From assembly GCA_013397865.1 (NCBI GenBank), contig VZTI01000468.1:460907-524906 (forward strand): 64,000 nt of DNA, in the 5' to 3' direction. Every line of letters begins with the position of its first letter. The first letter of the stretch is position 1. Below, piece after piece: positions 1-12,500 of this stretch. A program made the translations under genes and the position numbers. Under the pieces are notes generated by a model, which worked only from the letters and a program-made list of their open reading frames with translations, was not told the DNA's origin and made no database searches. This DNA is from Struthidea cinerea (taxonomy: Eukaryota > Chordata > Aves > Passeriformes > Corcoracidae).

Positions 1-441
1 GGATGTAACAGGGAAGTTCCAATTCTTAGTCCTCTTAAAAGATTTTATGTACGTCATTCCATTTAGGTCCAGTAGATAGTAAAGGAGTTGATCTTAAAAA
101 CAGAAGTCCTGTTGGAGAATTTGGTCTGGTACCTGATCTTTACCCCATTAAGTGCAATCTCAGTCTTTTGGGGCTCTGCGGGGTTTTCATCTTGCGAGAA
201 AATTTGCAACTCTTTTCCCCTCCATTTATCAGATTTTACCTCCCCGAATGAGGTCTGAATTCCAGCTCTGAACATATCTTAGAGCCTGCACTGTGCAAAC
301 CAGTGCAGTGATGAATGCTGCAGCATGAAAAGAAAAACTTGTAATCTCCACAGGAATACTTCTTCACAAAGGAAGATGGTACTTTGTAGTGATCCTTCTG
401 AACTGAGTGATTTTAATGCATCCATTTTTTTCTTGGTTTAG
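1..441 (+). other. Intron, 3' part
   Basis: End of the intron upstream of the first exon in the window. It closes with a pyrimidine tract and TTTAG. It contains a perfect 8-bp inverted repeat CTGCACTG/CAGTGCAG with a 7-base loop (286-308) and a 12-bp palindrome ATGCTGCAGCAT (315-326). No repeat family or gene is recognised. Confidence 0.85.
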
Positions 442-565
442 GTGTTTGGAAATGCTCCTCCAAGTACAATGACAGAGAAATTTTCTGACCTCCTGCAGTT
501 TACTACTCAAGTGTCACGATTGATGGTGACTGAAATTCGACGGAGAGCATCGAATAAGTCCACAG
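442..565 (+). CDS. WDFY3: WDFY3 exon 1 of window (residues about 61-102)
   Basis: Begins in phase 0 with Val-Phe-Gly (VFGNAPPSTMTEKFSDLLQF) and ends with RRRASNKST plus one base of a Glu codon completed by the next exon. The acceptor is GGTTTAG. The donor is ACAG/GTATTG, only moderately close to consensus. It encodes the first helices of the N-terminal solenoid. The frame stays open past the donor to 678, so the end is set by the donor and by continuity with the next exon. Confidence 0.95.
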
Positions 566-3500
566 GTATTGCATGGGGCACAAGGGTGGGCTTTTGCACA
601 TCTGTGCATCATGATTTTCAGATCAGTCAGAATACTATGAGCTGCCGTTCACAGCAACTGTGCAGGCTCAGAAAATGAATTCTTAGCAATGAAAATGTGC
701 TGTCTTTTGTTTCTTTGGACTGAGAGAGAGAGGAGGATAAAGAGTTACGGTGAAACTCCTCCTGAAACCTCCCTGAGTTACGGTGAAAGCTGAGTTCCAC
801 AAACTCCAAAAGATGAGAGAGAGAGGAGTGAGTTGAGTTGCATGGCCTTCTAGGGGAAGGAGGCCAAGAACAAAGAGACATGTGAGCAGCTGGTGTATCT
901 TGCCTGAGGTGCCTGTTGGTGGTGTGTTGTGTCACTTGGATATGTTAACATTCCAAAACTGTGCATTTTAAATTAGCTGCTGGCCTGGAAGCTAATAAGA
1001 TGTGAAAGTACAGCAAGTCCCACATTAGGACCAACGCTACCAGCCCTAGAAAAATGTCAGTGGACTCCTCTTCTTCTCTGATTATTAAATGTCAGGGTGA
1101 GATTTGGTTTTGTTACACCCTGAATGTGTCAGAACCTGATCTCGTATTGGCAGTTGCATAACTGAGGACAGTGCACCAACAGGGCAGTTGCATTAGCTTT
1201 CCTCTTAGACTTCCTTTTCTAAAGAGGAATGCTTCCAAGAAGTATCAAGTCTTTGCCTACTAGATAATTTTAAGATCTGTGCTGTGTTCTCAGTTTGGAT
1301 TTGGTGGTAAATGAGGACTGGAAAAGGCTGTGAAAATTATTATGCAGGAAGTCAGGAGTCAAAATTGTGCCAATTACAATATATTTCCATTTTAAGTAGA
1401 GTGACTAACAGTGAAACATTCCAGATGGCTAAACAGATATCATAGACAAAACCTGTTCTCTATGGGTAAACAGGCGCAAAATGTCTTTTCTTTGAGTATT
1501 AGGGGGAAATAAATGTCCAACAGCCATGCTGGCAGAACGGTGGTGTTCGCTTGACCTTTTTTCCTGAGGAACATCTGTTATGCCTGCTAGTCAGTTGGAT
1601 TCTGCTGGGAGTAACCATTTTTGTGTGTTTATTACTTCATCCATACCTCTGCTTGTTGCTCCAAGATAATCCAGTTCTTAAAACCTCGCAAGTCGGAGGT
1701 AGATTTTTGTTGATGGTGGTGCTTTGGGGTTTTTTTCATGTTTTCCATCCCACTTACACACTTGACCACAATGACTAAAAAACAGTTTGGTGCACTTTTA
1801 AGCTTTAATGTAATGAATACCAATGTTTCTGTTAAAACAGAAAGCAGTCATTTTTCGTCTGTTATCAGGATTGCTGTTACTCTGGTCAGTAAACCCTTTT
1901 TAGACCTCAAGAAAGCCTCATGGGTCCATGTTCTGCAATTGCGTCGTGACTCTTGATGGGACCAATGAGTTGAAGTTTCCTCTCCAGAAATAACCTGTTA
2001 TTTTATTTATAGAATAAGCTGTTAAAACTCAGTTTGTAGACTTCTGTGTTAAAATGATTAGAGCTATATACACACTTCCTGTGATGCTGATTAAAAAACC
2101 CAGAAATTATTGGTTTCTTAGAATATGTTTTATGTTAAAGACATAATATTATGTCTGTGGATTGTGAAGACTCTTGCATAATTTTTTTTAAACTTTCGTT
2201 CTTTTTGTGTCTCAAACAAAAAGATATAACATGTCTTAGTAGCTGTTGACAGGTAATTATATCTCCTAGCATGTGTTTAAAAGTAAAAAACTTTAGTAAC
2301 AACAACATGCAGGAAATGTCTCTGGTAATATACAAGTGAGAATTCCTGATGGTGTGAAGTGCTCCATGTAAATCAAGAAAATAGCTAAGCCTGTTTTAGA
2401 GACAAGCTTTCCATACAATCAAAAGTCAACATTCGACAGTTAATGACAGGGAAGAAATTTTGCAAGAACTTCTTTTGTATAAATGTGTTGCCAGTATTTT
2501 ACAGTAGGGAATATGGTATGGTTAAAGCTTGCCTGTCAGTGTTGTGATTGTTTTTTTTTTTTTTTTCCTTTGCTTTTGATTTTTTTCTACTCCATCTGAT
2601 AATGGAACACAGGGCAATTATTTTCATCAGGCCTTTGAATATTTATGCTAATAGCTATGTGAGTAATGCCTGCTATGGTGGAGGCATATCTCGGTTATTC
2701 CTGGCAGACTGTAGTAGTTTTCTCAGAACAGTGTTTTGTGATTCAGTAGTAACTGTGCCAGCACCCTGTCTTAAGTGGTCTCTGAACATTGCCATTATAG
2801 TTGTGTGTTCAGCTACAGTTTCAACTGCCTTATTTCTCTGGTAGGGATGTAATCTTGGAGTAAGAAAAATGAAGCAGTTAAATCTGAGTTAAATTATCTT
2901 GCAGGTTTCAGTCTTTGCTGTACAATAGTGATGATTTTCAGGTGACAGCAGTAACTGTTTGTGAGGATTAGTGAATAGTTTCCCTTGCCATGGAGTAACT
3001 AGTCTGTTTAGAAGATGGTGGGGTCATGGGTGAGATAGCTCTATATACTTGAGATTTTTAGCTGCCACATTTTCCACAAGTAAGTCCAATCTTGTGTCTG
3101 AATTGATTAAAAAGTTGTGGTAGTACTATATATGTAAAATATATTTTCAAATGTCTATTGCCAGTGTAGTCTCAGTTCTGAAATTAACCTTTCTTTTGGG
3201 AGAAAGTGCATCTGGCTCAGAGCTGAAAAAGACTTCTGAAAAAAGGGACAGGGACAGGTGGAATCTTGGTAGAACCACTGTGGCTACTAATGGCTACTTT
3301 GGCTGGAAGGAAAGCAACATTTTCGTTTAATGTATTTTTCAAAGAAAGACATACCCGGGATGCAGTTGGTGGTTCTGTGATTTTGCAGATATTCTGACAG
3401 CATGTCTTTAAACTAAAGTTGCTGGGGAAGGAATCACAGAATATTCTGAGTTGGAAGGGAGCCACAAGGATCATCGAGTCCAACTTTTAAGTCAGTGGCC

Positions 3501-6500
3501 CATACGTGGACTGAACCCACAACCTCGGTGTTGCTAGCACCAAGCTCTAACCCACACCTCTCTTTTACTCTGAACAGCTTCTCATATTTCATCAGTTGAG
3601 GGTGTGCAAACCTGTGATTTGGTACCTGGTAGTGGTTATTCCATTTTTACTAAAATGGGTTTCTAACTCAGTCCTCCATTGTCTGTATCTTGAGCACACC
3701 GAAGGACATCCAGTCAGGGCCCATTATTTAATGCATTAACACAGGAAGATTCAGAATGATTCCCTAAGTGATGGGCAGTCCTGCAACCTGGAAAGTCATA
3801 CCCTAATCAGAATATAAGTGGTTGTGAGGATAGGTGAAACTGTGAAGAAGGGTAGAAAATTGAACAATGAGAAAGCAAAGTGGTACATCACAGAGCAGGA
3901 ACTTTTTAGCCTTCTTTTAAGTTCAACTTCAGAAGTTTGGTTGTTTGGATTTTTTTATGGGCTAGTCTGTGTGCATCACTGTTTTGTGCCCTTTTAGAGT
4001 TCAATTTAGTTGTGTCTCTGTTATTTTCAGTCAATTTTTCATTTCATATGTACAACATTTTCTGTATTTGTTTGTTTCAGTATTTACTGTTTAATGCCAA
4101 ATTTCTCTTTACTGTACTACTAGACTGTTCAGCTAATCCTTCCTACCTCCAGAAACAGCACTTTCCGTTATTGTTTATATCCACTGAAAGTTGTATTGAT
4201 TTGGTCTTTTTTAAAGGGTTTTTTTGGGGGGGAGAGGGGAGGTGTTTTCTGTTTGGGGTTTTTTCACCATTCTTTTTAGTTTTTAGAGGGTTTTTTGCTT
4301 TGTTTGGTTTTTTGGGGGGGATTTTTTTAGAGGTTTTTTTTAGTTTTTTTTAGTTTGTGATATTTTTTGTGGGGGGAAGGGTAATACCCTCTGGTTTCTT
4401 TCTTTGCCTCTTAATTTCACAGATTTACACAAACTGTTTCTTCACTGAAAATGCTTTGAACCTCTTCAGGCATTTTTCTAGTGATCTGCTGAAAGACTGT
4501 CATTATCTCATCTTCAAACCATTTTGGGAGATCAAGTCGATAAACATTCATCATCATTGCAGAAAACCACATCAGTGGTTTGTATTTGGCCTCTGACAAT
4601 GCCTACCTTTATTCTTAAAGTTCCAGTGATCTGAAAACTTTGTTTTTATTGTTCTTTTTCAGTTTATCTCTATCACGTCAGCATAACTAATTTTAAGTTT
4701 GTCCTAAATCCACAAAAGTTAGTATAATTTGTTGAAGTGCATCTTGCATTTGGGTGGATCACAGATGATAGTTGAAGGAATCTTCTTATCTTCTGCTGCT
4801 AAGCTGCCTTTTGGGCTCCTCCCGTGATGAAGTCTGAAGTTTTCCTGCTAATGAGGATGTTTGTCAATAAAATAAGTGCACTTAGGGGCTGCTTTCAGAC
4901 TTTTTTTGATATGTTGACTTTTCTTCTGCTGTGAAGGGACTCTGTTGGAAATGATTTCACATGCTGTGATTACACATCTTGGTTTTTTCTGTATGTTTTT
5001 CCTGTTCTTTGTGTGACTTTGCTTTGCAAGGCGATTCTGGTTTGTGTTTATTGAAATTGCTCTGAAAGGGAAAAAAGAAGTGTCAGCTACTATTCATCAG
5101 GAGCCAGTTCTGATCAACAACTGCTATATCTTACTACTTTTGGTCAACTTTCTCTTTACTTTTGGTGCTTTCTACCAGATCTTATGCAAGGCAAGTGTAA
5201 TGCAATATATAGAGCCTTTCCAAGAGATCCTAGAAAGCCTGTTCTTTTATCATCTGAGTTAGTGAGGCTAAAAGCTGGCACAGTTGCCTTGTTTTATCTT
5301 TGGATGAGCAGCCCTCCATTTCTGCACGCTGCAAAGGCATCAGCCACTTCATATCTGCCACTTGTGATGACAGCCTGACGCTGCTCCTGGTGATGGAAGG
5401 CAGAGTTTGTGCCTTCACATTTTTATTTGGGTTGATACTTCTCTCTTACTATCTAGGTAGTTGGAATTATTTGTAGTCTGTAACTCTAGGTACCTGACTG
5501 TGTCTTCAGGCATTTCCCACAAGCAGTAGCAGAGACTTCTGGAAGGCTCCGTTAGAGAAGGGTTCCCTGCCTTCAGCTTCACCACCCCCCGACACACCCA
5601 TCCATACCTTTTACTCCGCCTCCCCTCCCACCCTTGGCACATGCACAAATATTTTTTTCACTAATATTGCCCTCCAGAATAAGCTATACAAAAGTCTGAT
5701 GACACTATTGTGTGCTGTTTATGGCTCTAGACCATTTAACTAAAAGCTTCTTGTACTGAATTTGCCCTTAGTGCTATTGCTATAGGCAACAACATTGCTT
5801 GTAGTGCTTGTAGCACTGATTTTTGCTACCCATCTGAATGAGTCTACTCCCATTGCTTGCTACCTGGTGGTTTTCTGAAGTCCAGGATGCAATGCACCTC
5901 TTACATGTGAAACAGATTTTGTTGTTTGATTCTACCAAGCTTCTATCCTATATATACTGAATCCATGCTGGAAAATCTGACTCGTGTGTATTAACCATGT
6001 AACCACATAATCATGGTTATACTCATGTGTACATGCTTGCACATGTGTCACAGTAGGTATATATAGGTTTACATATTATTTTATAGGTTTTTCTCTTTGC
6101 TTTTTTGCTGTTTTTACTAGTTAGCATATCTCACTCCTGTGTTGGCTTTCTTCTGCAGCAGAAGTTGAAGGGCTAAGGACATCTGAGTGGGACACATAGA
6201 GGATGTTGTATTAAATGATGACTCGGGCACTTCAAAACCAGGGGAAAGGTACAAGGAATAAATTAAGACTAGAGGATGTTGTATTAAATGATGACTCGGG
6301 CACTTCAAAACCAGGGGAAAGGTACAAGGAATACATTAAGACTAGTGCTGATGATAGAAGTTAATCTTAAATGATAGCGCTATCAAATTTGCTCGGAGCA
6401 GATGACAAGAGAACGTCTTCCAGCACTTAAAATGCTGTCTGTGTTTTAGGTAGTGCTTAATTAAGAGTGACAGCTTTGAAACTGCTATTTATAGTGTTCA

Positions 6501-9500
6501 AGTGCCATGCGAGGATGCCAGCAGCGTGACAACTTTTTCAGAAGCATGGGCTTAACCCCTGAGTCTCACTTTCAAAGATGACTAAATGAGCCCCTGTTCC
6601 ACAGGTGGCTTTGGAGACTGCCCAAAGGAGGCTGTGCACACCCAGTTTGGCACCAGTCTTGCAATCAAAGACTGATTGCCCAACTCTGTTGGTGGTGGGA
6701 TAGAAAGAGAACCAGCCTACAAAATCACACCTCATGCTGGGCTGGTGGGGCACTGTCCTTGTAGAAGCAGTGCATGCTTTAGACATGCTTGGCTCTCAGA
6801 ATTGAAGAAAAATGACTTTTGTCGGGAATTCTGGCAGTTTGCATATGCCTTTAGTATAGGAAATGCAATTGTGTCATGGCTGTTGTGCTTTCTAAGTTGG
6901 CCTGACCAGTGTTTTGCACTGATAGTTTTGGAAGACAAAGTGCCCACCAGGGACTTCGGGTCAGCGTGCTGGGAAATGGCTACTTGTTTGTGTGAGTTTT
7001 ATAAATTGCCTTACCTTTCACCTTGGTATCTCAGCCTTTCTTTTATCTCAGTGTAATGGAGGGAAGTGGTAGGGGCCTCTCCTTGCTTTAGCATCAGAAT
7101 TGGAAAAGCCAGTGGGTTGTACAGAAGTCTGTTAGGGGAATAAGTCTGCCAGACAAAAACATGCGAGAGTAGCCATTGCACAAATGAACCAAGTCTGCAC
7201 AGCTGACAGTGTGGTGCTTCAGACAATGATCTTCTCAGTGTAGTTGATGCTACAAGTTTGATGAGTACTTTGCCATATGAAATGTGCTGCCTTTCAAATA
7301 AACTCCTTCCCAGGTGTGTGCTGGGGCATCTTAACAGCAGATGAAGCAAACAAGCCAATATTAAAATTGGATTTTTCTTCAGTTGCAGATTTATTCCTCC
7401 ATTAGTAATTCCTTTGTAATTTCTTTTTTATGTGATATTATCACCTTCCTTTTCTGTCCCAGCTGACACTAAAAGCACAGGAAATGATTGATACACAGTT
7501 ATTAATGAAAAACGGTTTTAGATTTCTCTTAAAGGTAATGGGCAGACATCACAACTGGCATTATAGACTTCTTACATAAGTGTGCTTTCAGGCAGCAGTG
7601 AAATGGGATTGCATTTTCTCTTGATTTATTTATTGCGTCTGATAACTTGTTTACTAGGCTGAGTATTTGTCTTTGGCTCTGACTGATATGGAGTAGCATC
7701 CAGAAGTGCGTCTCAATCATAAGAATTATCCATAAGCTGTTACTGTTTTCATTCTCAAAAAATGTAGGATGGGGATGTGGTAATTGCTGATCTTAGTCTC
7801 AGTGTTACTTTTTCTCCTGTTTTTTATTCCTTTTGTCTTTCAGCACCTCTCCTTCCCTACAATCCCCATTACCCTCCATACTGTTGTTTCAGTGCAGTGT
7901 TTTTTTTCAGAAATTTCACATACTTCCACAGTGGCCACTAAGTGATGGTGACTTCATGTCTTTGGAAAAAGTATAGTGTATTTGATAAAGCAAAAATACT
8001 CAAAAAAAAGTCGCTGCAGGTTACTGAAATCTGTCTGCTGGTCAAAGGATGATGTGTGACCAAAGAATGTACTTTTTGCAGCCTTGCCAGTGTCAAAGCC
8101 AAGTGTATGTGTGTAAGACTGGAATGTGTGTCTGGAAAGTGTAGGCCTAAGCCTAGTCCTTTTTTCAAGTACTGCTGTAAAGGTGAATTTATTCTCAGTG
8201 CTTCAGGCTGCTGAGAGGATGTGTCCCCTTCTGCAGACTACCAGACTGAATTCTTACTGCTTTTTTTCTTTTCGCTGTCCCCTACAGAGGCTGCAAGTCG
8301 TGCCATAGTCCAGTTTCTCGAGGTCAATCAAAGTGAAGAAGCAAGTAGAGGTTGGATGCTGCTCACCACAATCAATTTACTAGCTTCATCAGGACAGGTT
8401 AGTCTGAAACAGCAAAGCTAAAAATAAATTATGGGGTGGAAGAGACAAAAGCAATAATAAAATGAGCCGCATGAACACTCACTAAAAGATATAACTATAT
8501 TCTGCTTTTCTGTGTAAAGATCCTCTTTCTCTTATACTGCCACAGGACTTCTGCTTTAGCTCCTTGTGGTTTCAGTTGCCTGAAAAAAAATAGTCATTTT
8601 GAGACTTTAATTTATAATGTTCTTTTGAATTATGCATGCAACTTTTATTGCTGCCCAAAGGCTTCTCTTGCATACTACTGCTTAGTGCCCCCTGAGATGC
8701 ATGGCACATACAGCACCTGAATAGTTCAGACTTCAAACTGCACACCTCACTAGAGGAGGGCCACAGCATTTGCAAAAAGCGAGGCCAGCAGCAGTGATGA
8801 GTAGGTGGTAGTGAATCATTCCTGCCTCTGCTTCTGGTGCTGTCCTCCATCAGAGAGCTGTCTCCAGCAGTGTACTGGGCAGCTGTGTGGTTTGTTATTT
8901 CTGCTCTAATCTGCCTTTGTAATTCAGCACATCATCTTATCTCTGTTTTGGTACACCACCAGCCTCCACGCCAATTTGTCTTTTCTTCCCAGTGATGCTT
9001 TCAGATTTTCTACTACCTTGCTTCTTACGGCTGCTTATACCTTCTTGCCAAGTGAGAGCATAAATGGAATAGTCGTACTCCCACTCCCATTTGTACTGCT
9101 ACAAGGAATTGATAGCTGATGAGGGCTTGGCTGAAGGTCTTGTAATTAACTTGTTAAGTTCTGTTGGCAGAGACTGACAGGTTTTGTTTCTGTCCTGTGC
9201 AATAACTGCTCTGAACTGTGGCTGTGAGATGCTGTTGTCATGTAAATAAATCATCCTATTTTTAGGATTGCTGTTTGGGTGGGCATTCAAGAATAGACGG
9301 TGAATCTGTACTGCTGTGTGAACACCTCACCAAAGATGTGAGAAAGAAAAACCAGCATTTCAATCAACTGCATTGTTATTGATGTTTTGAATATATAATA
9401 TGCTGAACTGGTATTTTTACTGTGTTTTCTTCTTCCTCAGAAAACTGTGGACTGCATGACTACGATGTCAGTGCCTTCCACGCTTGTTAAATGTCTGTAT

Positions 9501-12500
9501 CTGTTTTTTGACCTTCCACACGTGCCTGAGGTAGTTGGAGGAGCACAGAATGAACTACCTCTCGCAGAGCGCCGAGCGCTGCTACAGAAAGTCTTTGTAC
9601 AGGTAAGAAAGGTAAAATCATGGAATTTGGCAGAGGGATGTAAATACTTCATGTGAGCAAAGTCTAGAAACTTTTCACTTGAGCCAGGTTTTACTCTTCC
9701 TTGATTCTTCAAAAACTGATGGCTAAGAGAGAGGTGGATATTCCTGCAAGCGCAGTTGAGGTTAAATTTCCACTCCTCCTGTAGCTTTTGTCTTTGACAA
9801 ATACCTCCTGCGCAGAAACGCATGCAGCTCTTCTGCATGGATACTTAAAAGGAGCAACATGTGGACTGTTAGTCTGTTTTCATCTAACTAGTACCTAGTA
9901 CTTGGTATCTTTGGCTGTTACTGATTGAAATAGACGTAGTAAAAAACATCAGTCTTGATAATAAAGTGGTGCTCTCAAATGAACTGGAATGGGTGAGGTT
10001 TCAGACCTCCCCCTCCAGCTGCAGACAGCCTCCCTCCAGTTTTCTGAGAGGGAGCCTGAGTTTTTCCTGCACAAGATGCAAAATGGAGATCAGATGTCCT
10101 CAAAACATGCAGAAAAGGGACACGTAGTAGCTTCACTTGTGTGGCTGCATTTTGACGTGGTTATGGTAATTAGGAAATTCAGATCCAGGTGCCAGTTATT
10201 CAGGTAGGTCTGCAATTTTGCTGTAGCCTTTCCTGATAAACTTAACTTGACCAAGATGTTATGGTTGCTGCTCTGCCAACAATCCATCAATAGCCTTCTT
10301 CCTGCATTAGGAAGAGATACAGCAGTTTGCCTCACAGAGCTTCTCCCCCGCTGCAGAATTTAGACCTGTAAATTAGGCAACTGGCAGATTCTCCAAGAGT
10401 GGGATATCCTGGTATCCGTGCAAATACGCTGTGTCAGCCTAAGAGATTTAAACTCTGCTTCCAGTCTTCTGGTAAGCATTTTAACCTGGACTGGGACTTG
10501 AAATAACCATGTGTCGAATAACCTTGTCTTGTGTTCAAAGTACTGAAACACACGAAGGGACAACAGCATGTTACCTTTTTTAATGTGCTTGCTTAAAGGA
10601 AGAATGTTTCACCTTTTACTAAGTCTAGGCAAAATTAGCAAGGATAAAGGTATTAATGCTAGTTGTTTATTGACTTCCTGTTTCAGATCCTAGTCAAATT
10701 GTGCAGTTTTGTGTCCCCGGCGGAAGAATTGGCTCAGAAGGATGATCTCCAGCTTCTATTCAGTGCAATAACCTCATGGTGCCCTCCCTATAATCTGCCT
10801 TGGAGGAAGAGTGCGGGAGAAGTACTAATGACCATATCTCGTCATGGCCTCAGTGTCAACGTAGTGAAATACATTCATGGTGTGTGTCTTCCTTCAGTGT
10901 TATTTATTGGGATTTTTTCCTGCTCTTCTTTCATAGTTTTCTTATTTGGGAAATAGGCATGAAAATAATAGGGAAGCTTCTAGGCTTTTAGTTTGGACAT
11001 GTGCGTATTTACGTACAGGTAATATTTCTAAGCCCTTGTGTAGTGAGAGAGGTGATTTTAGCTGAGTCTGTCTCATTCACATTTCAATTTAACCTGGGAG
11101 GATAGAGTTTCCTCTCATGTTTTGGTGTAGAGTTCACGATGACCACAAAGGAAAGGCTTTTGGTAACTTCAGTAACTCCCTGTATTGAAAAATATTCGCT
11201 GTGAAGATGCCTTAATTCTTAACAGCCAGCTGTCTTCCTCCTCTGTGGTCCAGCCTAGCTCCCCCAACCTAAGGATGTTGTTTTTAGGGCCTGGCCCATG
11301 GAGGCTCTTCGCTTGGCTGAGAACCACACCTGTGCTGGATGGGTTTGCAGCCCCTGTGTTTTCTCTGTTTGCTCACTGACTGGATTGCTGACACTTCAGC
11401 CAGCCTACATTTCTTCTGCCAGGCCCTCATCTTCCCCACCTTTCCATACAGCTTACAGATTGCAGGTTTTGTGCATCCTGAAGGCCAAATGAAAACTATT
11501 TCATGGGCTTAATCCAGACTGCAAATCACCAAATGAATGAAGCATCCAGAATCATTCCAGTTTGTCTTCTGTCCATTTTTTAAGACAAGTAGATCCTGGC
11601 TGTTGCTGGCGTGGAAACTGTAGTGTACAGGGAAATTTCTGTAGCTGGTTACAGATTTTGGTAGCTAATAAAAGTAGTAGTTTACTCATCATCTGTCTTT
11701 GCAAGGAGCTGGTAAAGAGGCAGCTGCCAAGCTGGTTCACAACAACTTGCAGATGAAAACCTGTGTTGGAGAGGATATTAGCTGCCTGGAAGTAGCTTTG
11801 CATACAAATTATTCTTTTTGCATTAATTGAAAACTGTATGGGTGTTTAGGTATGTAGGACTTGAGGTAAGGAATCCGATAAAATATGTTTCTAATACTGT
11901 ATTTAGGGCTTTTAGACTGTAGGACCACATGGGAAGCATTTGTAGTTTTTAAATTGGACTGACTGTTGGAGTGAACTAACATCCTTATACATTTTAGCAG
12001 TGTACACCTACTGGAAAAAAATAAACACACAGTTTTGGGTTGCTCACACCCTGAGAAGCAAGTAGTTAGTTACAAGGCTCTGCAGAACCATTTTGATGGT
12101 TTATTAAATATCTCATCCTGCTCCCACATACGTCACAGAAAATTTCAGCCTGTGTTATTTCTTGTGCTAGCAGTGCGTTTCCAATTCCAGTCAAAAAGAT
12201 GTGAATGTACAGTATCACTTGAAAGCACAGCGTAGTCACCAACTGAGTGTTTTCAGATAGGGCTTACAAGGTGATAGGTTTCTGGTGGGCTTCTGATGAG
12301 TGTAGAAGGTGTATGTATGTGTGTGAAAATGTTACGAAGTGCAGCAAAGAAAATAACTAGAGTTTTGACTGTCATTTGGTGTATTACAGCTGTTACCATT
12401 ATTGCTTCCCTATGGCCTTGATCCACAGAGGAGTGAAACTGGTGTGTGAAAAGATACTCTAGGCTCTTTAAAAAGAGAAATGAAGTCTTAAAAAGAAAAC

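Larger units (their letters stand above)
566..8287 (+). other. Intron, 7.7 kb (largest in window)
   Basis: Contains an antisense tRNA-derived SINE (3431-3553), a T/G-rich low-complexity block (4205-4385), a 73-bp tandem duplication (6198-6343), a T tract near 2549-2567, and two copies of GAGTTACGGTGAAA spaced 33 bp apart (742-755 and 775-788). Open frames on both strands are short, lack recognisable domains and are not supported as genes. Confidence 0.85.

Noticed and set aside
3496..3552. Possible tRNA-Ile gene on the minus strand
   Set aside because: It lacks the 5' part with the A box, has about ten substitutions and is fused to a CR1 tail, so it is a SINE head.
3937..4353. 138-residue open frame
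   Set aside because: Its C-terminal half translates a T/G-rich tract into Phe/Gly repeats; no domain or splice sites.
566..8287. A separate gene nested in the largest intron
   Set aside because: All open frames are under 130 residues apart from the low-complexity one, without domains, start context or splice structure.
9437..9838. 133-residue minus-strand open frame
   Set aside because: Opposite-strand shadow of WDFY3 exon 3 plus intron; no recognisable domain.
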